Below are positions 25,904 through 35,142 of a stretch of 64,000 nucleotides of DNA, in pieces; within the stretch, counting starts at the first letter, position 1, and the number at the start of each line of letters is the position of its first letter. The notes beneath the pieces were generated by a model that did no database searches, was not told the DNA's origin, and worked only from the letters and a program-made list of their open reading frames with translations. Position numbers and translations under genes: made by a program. The stretch is from Nannocystis sp. (GTDB lineage Bacteria; Myxococcota_A; Polyangia; Nannocystales; Nannocystaceae): assembly GCF_016714285.1 (NCBI RefSeq), contig NZ_JADJNN010000001.1, positions 930,001-994,000 on the forward strand, given 5' to 3'.

Positions 25904-26013
25904 CCGCAAACGGTCGACGCCCCCCAAGCGCCCGTAACACCTGCGCATGCCCGCTTTGGACGCTGTGCGCGCTGCCTGAGGGCCACCGCCGACCCCTCCG
26001 CCGGGATCTCCCG

Positions 26014-29000
26014 TCAGTGGACCAGGAATTTGTCGTCGGGCGTGACCTGGCCGCCCGAGAGGGTCACGCGCACGACTTGCCCGCGCACGCCGCCGGTGCC
26101 CGTGCCGCCGCTGGTGTCGACGACAAACACGGTGCCCGTCTCCGGCGCGTTAATGATCCGCGTCGGGCCGACCAGCGCGATGCTGGAGGTGACGACCCCG
26201 ACGTCGTAGGGCGCGTAGCCGGTGATGGTGCCGAAGCTCTCGTTGAAGTTGCGCGGGATTCGGGCGCGCTTGAAGGCTGCGAACGCACCAGGCCACGCCA
26301 CGTCCGTGGTCGGCACCGGGTCGATCAGGCCCTTGAGCGAGGTCAGGTCGAGCACGAGGCTGAACATCGGATTGCTGAAGCGCAGCGCCGGCACGGCGCC
26401 CTCGTCGGGCTTCTCGCCGTAGCTGAAATTGTGGAACAACCCGCCGGGAGCGTCCGGGGGGAGGCTCAGCGGGCGCGGCGTGTCGATGAAGCACGGGTTC
26501 GGCGTGCCGGCGCCCGGCCGCTCGCTGCCAGGTGGGCAGGTGGGAATCGGCCAGACCGAGTTGTTGCGCGTGTCGGCCTCGTCGCTGCCGAGCCGGATAC
26601 GACTCGTGAGCAGGTTCGAGACGTCCGGATCTTCGTAGCACTCCTGGGTCATCGCGTCGGCGCGGACCTTCTGGTCGAGGAAGTCGTAGGCGCCGGGTCC
26701 CCGCAGCACGAAGCTGTGGCGCGCGAGCACGAGGTAGCGGGCCAGCTCCTGCACGCAGGTGGGCCCGGGCAGGCGCCGCAGGATGCAGTCCTCGTCGTCG
26801 CCGCAGGGGCGCCGGCACAGGCCGTCGATGCAGAGCGGATAGATGTCGGCCGGCTCGGCGCCCTCCTTGACCAGCTGCAGGCAGTCGTCGTGGGTCTCGC
26901 AGCCGGTCTCGGGCTGCTCCGTCCCGCACAGCAGGGGGCGCTGGCATTCACGCGGCGTCTGAAACGGCGCCGGGCTCTCGGGCGGCAGGCCACGGAGATA
27001 GCTGCCGTCGCACACCACATCGTCGGCGAGGTCCTTGTCGGCGTCGGGCTCGGTGTCGCTGACGCCCGTGTACATCAAGTACGCGGTCTCGGGCCGATCG
27101 AGCGCCTGCAGCCACAGCTCCGACTGGAAGGCTCTGGTGACCAGATACTCGCGGACCGGCGAGCCGCAGGGGTCGTAGATGAGGTCCGCGCAGACCTGGC
27201 GCAGGTAGTCGTCGTTGGCGAAGGCGGCCTGCGAGACGCAGATGCCGGGCGCGCCGCTGGTGGTGGTGCTGCGCGCGTCGACCAGGCAGTACTGGCCCAC
27301 CCCGCAATCCGCGTCCTGGGCGCAGCCGAACAGCTGCAGCTTGTCGCCCGCGAGCACACCGGCGTCGCAGAAGCGGGCCGTGCTGTCGACGATGCGCGTG
27401 TCCCCCGGATCGGTGCTGAGGCAGGTGCCACCCTCCCAGCCCGGGTGCTCGCACACGAGCTGGCCCGTGGCGCTCTCGGTGCCGGGGATCTGGCCCTCCC
27501 AGAACAGGGTCCAGGAGCCGGAGATCCAGCTGCGATAGTCACGGACGACCGCGCGGACGACCTCGTTGGCGTAGAGCCCGGTGCTACCGGTCTCACCGGC
27601 GTCGGGGTTGCCCAGGCGATCGCCCTCGGTGGCGAGGATCCGCGGGGAGAGCAACGGATTGTTGGGGACGCGGCAGCGGCCGGGGCCAGGGCTCGTGCCG
27701 GCCAATGGGTTGTCCGGGACGCATACGGCCTCGGCGTTATCGGTGTCCTTGCGGCAGCCCTCGTCGTCGACGTCGACGTCGTCCTTGCCATCGTCCGGCT
27801 TGTAGGCGCAGGTGAAGCCGAGCTCGGCGTACGCGAGATCGATGCGCCGCAGCGAGGGCGCGAGCACCTTGAGCGCGTCGGCCCCCTCGCTCTTGCCGGG
27901 CTCGTTGCGCTGCGGCTCGGCGTCGTCCATGCGCGGCAGACCCTCGACCTCGACGTTGGCGGGGCGCGGGTCGATCTGCGGCCACAGCATGTGCGGCTGG
28001 ATCGTGGCGTCGAGCAGGCCGAGCGGGTCGATCGTCGCCGACACCCGGGCGGCGGTCGACTTGCCGGTGGCGTCGGTGTTGAACTGGTCGAAGGTGACGA
28101 AGACGAGGCGGCCGAAGCTGGTCGCGCCGACGCCGGTGACGCCCGGCTTGCCGAACGGCGACGACGGGGCGTCGATCGAGGACTCGGCGCTCTTGACCAC
28201 CTTCTGGAAGGTCCAGTCGGTGATCAGCGATCCGTTGGGGCCGCGGATGCCAGGACCGCGGGCGAAGGGTCGGCGGTCCGGCGGGTTCTCGCCGGGGAAC
28301 TCGGCGGGGTGACACACGAGGTCGAGCACCGCGGTGGGATCGACCTGGGTGTCGCACTCGCGGCCGATCGCCGTGCGGTTGGCGTCGAAGTCGCGCCGGA
28401 CCACGCGGGTCGAGCCGTCGCCGGCGACGATGTAGAGGAACTGGTGATAGGGCTCGGCGCCGTCGAGGTTGAGCTCCATCGCCGGGGTCGGACGGATCAC
28501 GGAGATACCGCTGGCGTCCTGCAGCTCGAGCTGGAGCGGGTCGGTCAACCAGCGGCGACCGTCGTAGCGCAGCTCGAATAGGGTGTCGGCGCCGAGGCCC
28601 CCGACGTAGAGGGCGTGGTCGACGATCTCGAGGTCGGCGGCGTCCTGCGGCTCGGTCACGGGCGAGATCATCGCCATCGCCGACGGGTACACGCCGCCGA
28701 CGTCGCCGGGGTCAGCACCCTTGAGCACGTCGGGCTGGTCAGCGAACAGCTCGGGGCAGTCGATCGGACACTTCGGATCGACGCCGGTGTCGTTGACGGT
28801 GATCGCTGCGGTGTCTGGATCAACGACGAACTGCCGGCTCTGCAGGATCCGTTGGGTGCGCAGGTCGACCTCGGCGATCAGCTGGCACGACGGGAAGGTG
28901 ACGTAGACGCTGCCAGGACGCTCAGGATCGCAGGTCGAGAGGGCCGCGCCGCCAGTGTCACCGGTGCCGCCAGCGTCGCCGCCGGTCGTGTCCTCGAGGT

Positions 29001-29616
29001 CGCCGAACAGCACGCTGTTGCTAAGAACCGGCGGGGTGGCGAGGACCTGCCCCGGACGGGCGCCGAGCGGGCTGCCGTCGCCGCGGGTGGGCGTGATCGC
29101 GTTGACCAGCTCGCTCGGGTCGCGGACCGGGACCTCGTCGAAGGCGTAGGCCGAGAGGCCGGGTACGTCGAACAGGCTGAGATCGCAGCTGCCGAGGTTG
29201 GCCGAGACGGCGAAGCAGCCGGTGATGTCACCGGTGGAGATCGTCATGCTCGAGGGCACCTTGCCGGCGTCGATCAGCTGCGCCCCGGGGGCCGCCGGGT
29301 CCATGTCGAGCACCGAGTTGGCGCACTTGCTGAACATCGCCACCGAGTCGCGCTCGGAGTTGGCGACGAAGCCGACCAGGCGCAGATCCTCGCAGGCGGA
29401 CTGGATGCACAGGTCGAGCGAGGTCGGCCTGATCTGGTCACTGTCGGGGTCCTTGCGCATGCACGCGAGGACCATGTCGGTCGGACGATCGAGGACGCGG
29501 TTGGGGACGATGACGCTCTGGCGGTTGTTGCAGGCCGTGAGCGCGAGCCCGATCAGCGTGAGGCAACCGGCCGCGAGAACGAAGTTATTACGGGACGCTG
29601 GCACGGGGTGGTTCAC
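26014..29616 (-). CDS. Very large lipoprotein of unknown function (1200 aa)
   Basis: The product has a lipoprotein signal peptide with lipobox ALTAC (cysteine about residue 29). The remainder is a long secreted chain rich in Asp, Pro, Gly and paired cysteines, without a recognised family. Cys-rich patches occur (QLFGCAQDADCGVGQYC; RRPCGDDEDCILRRLPGPTC), resembling the x-C-x3-DC-x5-YC metal or disulfide knots common in myxobacterial surface proteins. The C-terminus has beta-propeller-like segments (GVVTSSIALVGPTRIINAPETGTVFVVD). The start is GTG 29616, overlapping the TGA of the upstream gene (GTGA), so the two are translationally coupled and probably work together. Roles in surface binding or sensing are speculative. 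Confidence 0.75.
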   Translation of the reverse strand: MNHPVPASRNNFVLAAGCLTLIGLALTACNNRQSVIVPNRVLDRPTDMVLACMRKDPDSDQIRPTSLDLCIQSACEDLRLVGFVANSERDSVAMFSKCANSVLDMDPAAPGAQLIDAGKVPSSMTISTGDITGCFAVSANLGSCDLSLFDVPGLSAYAFDEVPVRDPSELVNAITPTRGDGSPLGARPGQVLATPPVLSNSVLFGDLEDTTGGDAGGTGDTGGAALSTCDPERPGSVYVTFPSCQLIAEVDLRTQRILQSRQFVVDPDTAAITVNDTGVDPKCPIDCPELFADQPDVLKGADPGDVGGVYPSAMAMISPVTEPQDAADLEIVDHALYVGGLGADTLFELRYDGRRWLTDPLQLELQDASGISVIRPTPAMELNLDGAEPYHQFLYIVAGDGSTRVVRRDFDANRTAIGRECDTQVDPTAVLDLVCHPAEFPGENPPDRRPFARGPGIRGPNGSLITDWTFQKVVKSAESSIDAPSSPFGKPGVTGVGATSFGRLVFVTFDQFNTDATGKSTAARVSATIDPLGLLDATIQPHMLWPQIDPRPANVEVEGLPRMDDAEPQRNEPGKSEGADALKVLAPSLRRIDLAYAELGFTCAYKPDDGKDDVDVDDEGCRKDTDNAEAVCVPDNPLAGTSPGPGRCRVPNNPLLSPRILATEGDRLGNPDAGETGSTGLYANEVVRAVVRDYRSWISGSWTLFWEGQIPGTESATGQLVCEHPGWEGGTCLSTDPGDTRIVDSTARFCDAGVLAGDKLQLFGCAQDADCGVGQYCLVDARSTTTSGAPGICVSQAAFANDDYLRQVCADLIYDPCGSPVREYLVTRAFQSELWLQALDRPETAYLMYTGVSDTEPDADKDLADDVVCDGSYLRGLPPESPAPFQTPRECQRPLLCGTEQPETGCETHDDCLQLVKEGAEPADIYPLCIDGLCRRPCGDDEDCILRRLPGPTCVQELARYLVLARHSFVLRGPGAYDFLDQKVRADAMTQECYEDPDVSNLLTSRIRLGSDEADTRNNSVWPIPTCPPGSERPGAGTPNPCFIDTPRPLSLPPDAPGGLFHNFSYGEKPDEGAVPALRFSNPMFSLVLDLTSLKGLIDPVPTTDVAWPGAFAAFKRARIPRNFNESFGTITGYAPYDVGVVTSSIALVGPTRIINAPETGTVFVVDTSGGTGTGGVRGQVVRVTLSGGQVTPDDKFLVH

Positions 29617-31703
29617 CGCAGGTAGGGCACTTGCCGGCCGATCCGCGCGACCTCGGAGAAGCGGGTCGGGCGCAGGCGGCTGATGTCGACGACGCTGATC
29701 GTCTTGTCGAGCGAGTTGGCGACGTAGAGGTATTGGCGAGCCTTGTCGACGGTCATCGCGTGTGGCCCGGTGCCGAGCACGATGTTGGCGACCACCCGCA
29801 CCCCGCTGAGATCGACGATGAACATCTCCTGCGGCTTGTAGCAGGTGACCGCCGCGTACTCGTTGGCCTGGTCGGCGAACAACGCCATCGCGGTCGGCTG
29901 GGCGCAGAGCTCGACGAAGCCGGCCGTGGTGTCGCGGGTGAGGCCGCGGATGTCGAGGCTGGTGTCGACGTAGGCGAGCGCGCCGGGGCTGGTCTGGACG
30001 GCGAACAGGCGGTTGCCGTCCTGCGAGAAGCCGATGTCACCGAGCACGGCACTGGTGCCGCTGACACCGAGGTTGAAGGCGGCGGCGGTGAAGGCCCCGG
30101 CGGTGTAGAGGCGGGCGTCGCACAGGAAGGCGCCCTCGGTGCGCGGGTCCCGGAGGTCGTCGTCGAGCAGCTCGTCGTTGGAGACCTCGTCGGCGGTGAG
30201 GCAGCGCTGGCCGAAAGAGCTGTCGGCCGTGTCCTTGCGCAGGGCGACGTAGCGGGCCTGCTCGCGCTCGAGCGCCTCCTTCTCGGCGACCAGGGCGGCC
30301 TTGCGCGCCGGGTCGGCCTCCGCCGCGATCTCGTCGGCGAGCCCGGCGATGCGAGCGGCGAGGTCCCCCAAGATCACGTCCAGGTAGTCGGCGTCGAGCG
30401 GCACGGCCTCGCTGAGGAAGGTGCGGGCCGCGACCAGGTTGGTGCGAAAGCCGGCGTAGATGAGCGAGCGACCGCACTCGATCGCCTCGCCGTCGGGGCC
30501 GCGGGTGAGCGTGAGGGCCGGGACGTTGTCGGTGCCGGCGAAGCAGGGCCGGCGCGCCAGGCCCCAGCCCGCCCCGGGCTGGCCGTTGAGGTCGAAGATC
30601 GTCGGCGTGTGCACGATCGCCGGCTTGCCGTCCTTGCACACCTCGTCCTCGCCGACGCCCTTGCAGCGCGGGGTCTCGCCCTTGGGGAGGCTGAGCGCCG
30701 AGCGCAGCTTGTACTGGCCCTCGAGGTCGATCACCGTGATCTGCGAGCGGCTGGCGTGGGTCACCAGGACCTGGGGGTCGCCAGGGGTGGCGAGGATCAC
30801 CGCCGGCTCGGAGTCGAGGCGGATGGCGTCCGGATCGTTGCGCGTGTGCTTGAGCAGGCTGTCACCCGCGCAGCGACGCGGGTCGTACATGCCCGAGTCC
30901 TCGCCCTGCCCGCAGCGCAGCACCGGCGCCTCGTCCTGGCCGCCGGCGACGTCGATGAGCGTGATGCTTGGGTCGCCGCGGACCGCCATGAGCAGCGTCG
31001 CCCGATCCACGATCGTGCCGGGCGCCGGTCGCTCGGGGGTCCAGCCGCGCAGGGCCGTGCCGAAGTTGCCGATCAGGACCTCGGCCCCCTCCTCGATGAA
31101 GTAGGTGTCCTCGCACTCGACGATCTGCGGCTTGAGGGCGTTGCGCCGGCAGGGCACCGCGGCGCTCAGGTCGGCACCGACGTCCGCGACCTCCGGCCAC
31201 TTCGTCCACGCGCCGTCACCCTTCGCCTTGCCCGGGGGTCGACCCGGCAGACACGCCTCGGCGTCGCCATCCTCCGTCTCCTTGATGCCGTCTCCGTCGA
31301 GGTCCTTCCTTCGAAAGCAATCCTCAGGGCTTCGCATCCATTCATTGAAGAAACGCTCGAGGTCGACGGGGACCACCGACCCGGCATTAAAGACCAGGTC
31401 GCTGTTGGCGTTCAGCACGAACATCCAGCGGGCGGGCAGGTCCTCCGCGACGCGCGGGTCGAGCACGGTGCCGGCAGGGAAGTACAGACCAGCGCCGTCC
31501 GGCATGATGCCGCGGTTGCGATCGTTGCAGCCGCACGCGAACGCCGCCAGCAGCCCGACGCCAAGGACCAACCCGCAGGCCTGCGCATGGGCCAACCCGC
31601 GGGCCTGCGAGCGGGCCTGCCCATGGGCTTGCCAATGCCAATCGGCAAGCCAATGGGTTTGCGAGCCGGTCCGGTCCCGCTGCGGGCTGCGTCGCCGTGG
31701 CAT
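29613..31703 (-). CDS. Large lipoprotein with C-terminal YVTN/beta-propeller-like repeats
   Basis: The 696-residue product has an unusually long charged N-terminus before its hydrophobic core (GLVLGVGLLAAFACGC), ending in a possible lipobox. This N-terminal extension is encoded by a 12-bp tandem repeat, giving a four-residue pattern (HWQA, HGQA, RSQA, RGLA, HAQA). The mature chain contains a coiled-coil-prone segment (about 465-500, IAAEADPARKAALVAEKEALEREQARYV) and C-terminal propeller blades (GPHAMTVDKARQYLYVANSLDKTISVVDIS, a YVTN-type repeat). ATG 31703 is supported by a TAGCTT box 8 nt upstream. It overlaps the next gene by 4 bp. Function unknown. Confidence 0.7.
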   Translation of the reverse strand: MPRRRSPQRDRTGSQTHWLADWHWQAHGQARSQARGLAHAQACGLVLGVGLLAAFACGCNDRNRGIMPDGAGLYFPAGTVLDPRVAEDLPARWMFVLNANSDLVFNAGSVVPVDLERFFNEWMRSPEDCFRRKDLDGDGIKETEDGDAEACLPGRPPGKAKGDGAWTKWPEVADVGADLSAAVPCRRNALKPQIVECEDTYFIEEGAEVLIGNFGTALRGWTPERPAPGTIVDRATLLMAVRGDPSITLIDVAGGQDEAPVLRCGQGEDSGMYDPRRCAGDSLLKHTRNDPDAIRLDSEPAVILATPGDPQVLVTHASRSQITVIDLEGQYKLRSALSLPKGETPRCKGVGEDEVCKDGKPAIVHTPTIFDLNGQPGAGWGLARRPCFAGTDNVPALTLTRGPDGEAIECGRSLIYAGFRTNLVAARTFLSEAVPLDADYLDVILGDLAARIAGLADEIAAEADPARKAALVAEKEALEREQARYVALRKDTADSSFGQRCLTADEVSNDELLDDDLRDPRTEGAFLCDARLYTAGAFTAAAFNLGVSGTSAVLGDIGFSQDGNRLFAVQTSPGALAYVDTSLDIRGLTRDTTAGFVELCAQPTAMALFADQANEYAAVTCYKPQEMFIVDLSGVRVVANIVLGTGPHAMTVDKARQYLYVANSLDKTISVVDISRLRPTRFSEVARIGRQVPYLR
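31569..31676. repeat. 12-bp-period degenerate repeat inside a lipoprotein signal region
   Basis: About nine 12-bp units of the general form AACCCGCGGGCC / TGCGAGCGGGCC / TGCCCATGGGCT run in phase through the 5' end of the lipoprotein gene. They lengthen the N-region of its signal peptide. Confidence 0.7.
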
Positions 31704-31711
31704 GCGGCCGG

Positions 31712-31717
31712 AAGCTA
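31712..31717 (-). promoter_or_regulatory. -10 box (TAGCTT) of a near-leaderless gene
   Basis: TAGCTT on the minus strand ends 8 nt before ATG 31703. Confidence 0.4.
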
Positions 31718-31749
31718 TCACACCCGCACGCCCCCGCGCACCTGCAGGC

Positions 31750-32529
31750 TCATGCGCCCCCCCCGGCGTCGCTCCGCGACATCGCGGCGAAGAAGGCCAG
31801 CGAGTGCAAGGGCCGCCGCAGGTGCGCACGCAGGGCCGTCTGGGTCAGATCTCGCAGGCCACGCCGCAGCTCCACGGACCCGGCGTCGAGTGGCCCCGGA
31901 TCACCGCCGGCCGCGAGGTCCCTGGCCATCGCCAGCACCACCCCCGGCAGACGCAGCGCGCCGCGCTCGTGCGCCAGGCACAGCACCCCGCCGCGCTGCG
32001 CATCGAAGGCGACGCCGCCGTCCGGCCCGCGCAGCGCCAGCTCGCCGCACACGCAGCACAGCTCAAGCGCCGGCAGCAGCCCGAGCGCATGCAGCAGCGC
32101 CAGCTCGTAGCGTCGCAGCTCGCCGGGCCGCGGGATCGCCTCGATCACGGCCGCCAGCGCAGTGCACAGCGCCGCGAACACCAGCGCGTCGGCGTGCCGC
32201 GCCAACACCAGCTCGTCGGTCAGCTCGCAGAGGTAGGCGACGTAGGCGAATCGGTCGAGGTCGCGGCCGACCGGCGAGTGGTCCGCGCTGGCCTCGAAGC
32301 GCTCGAGCCGGGCCAAACTCCCGCGTCCGCGAGCCACCCCGGCGAGCCCGCGCAGCCCCGCCGGCAGCCCGCCCGGGAACCGCCGCTTCGAGTTGCGGGC
32401 CCCGCGGGCGGCCGTCTCGAGCTTGCCGTGCTCCGGCGTGAGCAGCACCACCAGCAGGTCCGACTCGCCGAGCGGCCGGGTGCGCAGCACGATCGCCGGG
32501 ACCGTCTCGGTGGCGCTCTGGATCGGCAT
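31750..32529 (-). CDS. recO: DNA repair protein RecO
   Basis: The 259-residue product matches RecO: an N-terminal OB-fold (AIVLRTRPLGESDLLVVLLTPEHGKLETAARGARNSKRRF), a helical middle (YVAYLCELTDELVLARHADALVFAAL) and the zinc-binding cysteines CCVCGE (about 155) with a later LCLAH. RecO loads RecA on SSB-coated DNA in the RecFOR pathway. ATG 32529 lies 10 bp after the mgtE stop; an in-frame TTG at 32547 would overlap mgtE and is less likely. The two genes are probably co-transcribed. Confidence 0.9.
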   Translation of the reverse strand: MPIQSATETVPAIVLRTRPLGESDLLVVLLTPEHGKLETAARGARNSKRRFPGGLPAGLRGLAGVARGRGSLARLERFEASADHSPVGRDLDRFAYVAYLCELTDELVLARHADALVFAALCTALAAVIEAIPRPGELRRYELALLHALGLLPALELCCVCGELALRGPDGGVAFDAQRGGVLCLAHERGALRLPGVVLAMARDLAAGGDPGPLDAGSVELRRGLRDLTQTALRAHLRRPLHSLAFFAAMSRSDAGGGA

Positions 32530-32539
32530 TACAGCGCCA

Positions 32540-33898
32540 TTAGCCAACGATGTTCAGCACAACCGTCGCCAGCCAGAAGTAAAACAGGAGCCCGAGGATG
32601 TCGACCGAGGTGGTGACGAAGGGCCCGGTGGCGATCGCAGGATCGATGTTGAGCCGGTTCAAGATCAACGGCGCGCTGGTCCCGACCGCCGCGGCGATGA
32701 TCATGCTGCCCATCATCCCGAGGGTGATCACCAGACCGAGGCCAAAGGGATCGCTCCCGGTGGTCCCGAGCAGCGGCGCGAGCAGGGCGATCACGATCCC
32801 GTAGACCATGCCCAGGCTCGCCCCGAGGGCGACCTCGCGGAGCACGAGGCGACCGATGCGGGTGTGCTCGACGTATCCGACCGCGATCCCGCGGACCACG
32901 ATCGTCGAGCTCTGGGTGCCGACGTTGCCACCCATCCCGGCGACCACCGGCATGAACAACGCCAGCGCTGGCACGCTGCGCAGCGCAGTCTCGAAGCCCT
33001 GGAGCGAGATCGCAACCAGCAGGCCGCCGCCGGCCGCCGCACCGAGCCACGGCAGACGGGCACGGAAGCTGGGCCCGAAGGTGCGGGTGTCGACCATCAT
33101 CTGGCCCGCGCCGGCCATCCGGAGGATGTCCTCGGTGGCCTCCTCCCGGAGCACGTCGACGATGTCGTCGATCGTCACCACCCCCAGCAGGCGGCGCTGC
33201 TCGTCGACCACGGGGATCGCCACCAGGTCGTAGCGGCTGGCGACCTCGGCGACCTTCTCCTGATCGGTGTCGGCGGTGACGGTGACCAGCTCGGTCGCCA
33301 TCACCGAGTGGATCGGCTGGTCCGGCTTGCTCAGCACCAGGTCGCGCAGGCCTATCACCCCGACCAGGCGATCATGCTCATCGACCACGTAGAGGTACTG
33401 GACGTGCTGCGGGAGCTCGTCCGCGGTCTGGATGAGGCGGGTCGCCTCGGCGATGGTCACGTCCTGGTGGACCGAGAAGAAGCTCGGCGACATGATGCCG
33501 CCGGCCGAGTGTTCGGGGTATGCGAGCAGCTCCTCGATCGCGTGGGCGTCCGCGGCGTCAAAGCGCGCGAGGATCTGACGCAGCTTGGCCTCGTCGATCC
33601 GCCCCAGGATGTCCGCCGCGTCATCACTCTCGAGGTCGTCGAGCAGCCCCGCCGCCTCCTCGGGCGCCAGCCGACCAATGATCTCCGCCGCCACCTCGTA
33701 GCGCATGCCCGCCAGCGCCGCCGCCCGCCGTTCGACCGGCAAGTGCTGCATCACCACGTCCTGCGCGCGCGGCTCGAGGTTGTCGAGCTGGGCTCCGAGC
33801 TGGACCGCGTCATAGCGGGCCAGCGCCCGGACCAACCGGCGCATGTCGCCGCTCGCCACTAGCTTGGCCAGGTCCGCCGGATTCTGAGCCAGACGCAT
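32540..33898 (-). CDS. mgtE: Magnesium transporter MgtE
   Basis: The 452-residue inner-membrane protein has the MgtE plan: N-terminal superhelical domain (about 1-130, with LAPEEAAGLLDDLESDDAADIL), two CBS domains (about 135-255, HSAGGIMSPSFFSVHQDVTIAEA and HSVMATELVTVTADTD), and five membrane helices (about 275-450). The pore-forming segment includes ALFMPVVAGMGGNVGTQSSTIVVRG, where the GGN.G.Q motif lines the Mg2+ path. The N domain and CBS pair sense cytosolic Mg2+ and gate the channel. ATG 33898 has a good AAGGGG ribosome binding site. It is followed closely by recO. Confidence 0.95.
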   Translation of the reverse strand: MRLAQNPADLAKLVASGDMRRLVRALARYDAVQLGAQLDNLEPRAQDVVMQHLPVERRAAALAGMRYEVAAEIIGRLAPEEAAGLLDDLESDDAADILGRIDEAKLRQILARFDAADAHAIEELLAYPEHSAGGIMSPSFFSVHQDVTIAEATRLIQTADELPQHVQYLYVVDEHDRLVGVIGLRDLVLSKPDQPIHSVMATELVTVTADTDQEKVAEVASRYDLVAIPVVDEQRRLLGVVTIDDIVDVLREEATEDILRMAGAGQMMVDTRTFGPSFRARLPWLGAAAGGGLLVAISLQGFETALRSVPALALFMPVVAGMGGNVGTQSSTIVVRGIAVGYVEHTRIGRLVLREVALGASLGMVYGIVIALLAPLLGTTGSDPFGLGLVITLGMMGSMIIAAAVGTSAPLILNRLNIDPAIATGPFVTTSVDILGLLFYFWLATVVLNIVG

Positions 33899-33968
33899 GT
33901 GCCCCTTCCTTCGCTCCCTTCCTTATTAAAGGAAAGGGGGAAGCACTAACGGAGGGGCGGAACGAGCG

Positions 33969-34649
33969 TCACGACTGGGGCAGACCCGGCGCGCTGCCGC
34001 CGGCCATCACGAAGGCCGTGGCGACGATCAAGGCCACCATCAAGGCGACCGCGATCCACATCAACAACCGTGAATTGGCGGCGAGGGAGGTCGCTCCCCG
34101 GAGGCGCTCCAGCAACGGCGCGAGGCCCCGGAGGTCGAACAACGCCGGCGCCGGCGTTGGCGCAGCATCAGCCCCACTTGCACCACCGACGGCCCCACCT
34201 GCTGCAGTGGCCGCAAGGGCGTGCATCGGCGCCTGGACGGCACCACGAGGCGCCGCGGCGGCCGAGCTGCTGGCATGAACGGCCGCCGGCCGCGCCAGCT
34301 GCGGCGCATGCCGATCGCGGCGGCCGGACTTCACCTGTTGCAGCGCCCGCTCGTGCTCGTGGAGCAACGCCATCACGACATCGGCGTCGAGCGACAGGGA
34401 GCGAGCGCAGCAGCGGAAGAAGCCCTTCACGAACACAGGCCCGGGCAGCGCCGTGAATCGATCTTCTTCGAGGGCGTCGATGCTCGCGCGCGGGATCTTG
34501 GTGTCGATGGCCAGCTGCTCGACGCTCATCCCACGACGCATCCGTTGTTCGCGGATGTAACGGCCCGGCGACGGCGGACCCTCGTGGGCTTCGGCAGCTT
34601 CGCCCTGCGGCGCGCTGACAATCCGGAGTCGTCCCGTGGGAACTCGCAT
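33969..34649 (-). CDS. RodZ-like HTH membrane protein
   Basis: The 226-residue product has an N-terminal XRE-type helix-turn-helix (about 30-95: GRYIREQRMRRGMSVEQLAIDTKIPRASIDALEEDRFTALPGPVFVKGFFRCCARSL). This is the HTH_25 pattern of RodZ and related proteins, where RYIRE..GF.R.Y is conserved. An Ala-rich linker leads to one transmembrane helix near the C-terminus (RLLMWIAVALMVALIVATAFVMAG). It lacks the periplasmic domain of true RodZ. The role may be in cell shape or as a membrane-bound regulator; this is inference. ATG 34649 is chosen as the first start before the HTH; a palindrome sits 11 bp upstream. Confidence 0.75.
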   Translation of the reverse strand: MRVPTGRLRIVSAPQGEAAEAHEGPPSPGRYIREQRMRRGMSVEQLAIDTKIPRASIDALEEDRFTALPGPVFVKGFFRCCARSLSLDADVVMALLHEHERALQQVKSGRRDRHAPQLARPAAVHASSSAAAAPRGAVQAPMHALAATAAGGAVGGASGADAAPTPAPALFDLRGLAPLLERLRGATSLAANSRLLMWIAVALMVALIVATAFVMAGGSAPGLPQS

Positions 34650-34660
34650 GCGCGCACATT

Positions 34661-34676
34661 CTGAGATCAGTCTCAG
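34661..34676. promoter_or_regulatory. Palindrome upstream of the RodZ-like gene (possible operator)
   Basis: CTGAGATCAGTCTCAG is a 6-bp inverted repeat (CTGAGA/TCTCAG) with a 4-nt centre, 11 bp upstream of ATG 34649 and next to a GAATGT -10-like box. Because the gene product has an HTH domain, self-regulation is conceivable, but this is unproven. Confidence 0.35.
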
Positions 34677-35130
34677 GCCCGCGGCAACCCCCCCAAGCAA
34701 GTCTTTACGCCGCGAATGCGCGCAGCGAGGCTTCGCGCGGTTCCGCACGAATCCCTCCAAGTGCCCGTGAACACCATCCACGGCCGCCAATTCGTCGATC
34801 GCCCGCGGCCACGACGATCGTCGCCGCGATCGCCGACGACCCACGAAGCCCCACCCATCCTCGCCGTCCCCGCCCCGACCCGCCCGCGGATCGCCTGACT
34901 ACGCCGCGACCCGGGTCCGCCACACGACGCCGGGCACCGCCCCAGAAAACACCTTCGTCCTCGCCACACAAGTTTTCGTCGCTGCGATCGATCGACCACC
35001 GCGACGAGGCACCACGACATCACTGTCACGGTCGCGATCTCGGCCACGCGCTGCGCCGCTCGCCTCCCCCGCACCTGCCTGCCAGGACTCCCTGCAACCT
35101 GCTGCGGCTGGTCGCCGCGAGCCCCCCTGG
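34677..35130. other. Intergenic region with no recognised feature
   Basis: About 450 bp between two divergent genes. Short frames exist on both strands but none has plausible composition, start context or family resemblance. Apart from the palindrome at one end and the -10 box at the other, nothing was identified. Confidence 0.5.
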
Positions 35131-35136
35131 TATCAT
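35131..35136 (+). promoter_or_regulatory. -10 box (TATCAT) of a leaderless gene
   Basis: TATCAT ends 6 nt before GTG 35143, so transcription is expected to begin on the start codon. Confidence 0.45.
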
Positions 35137-35142
35137 CGTTCT

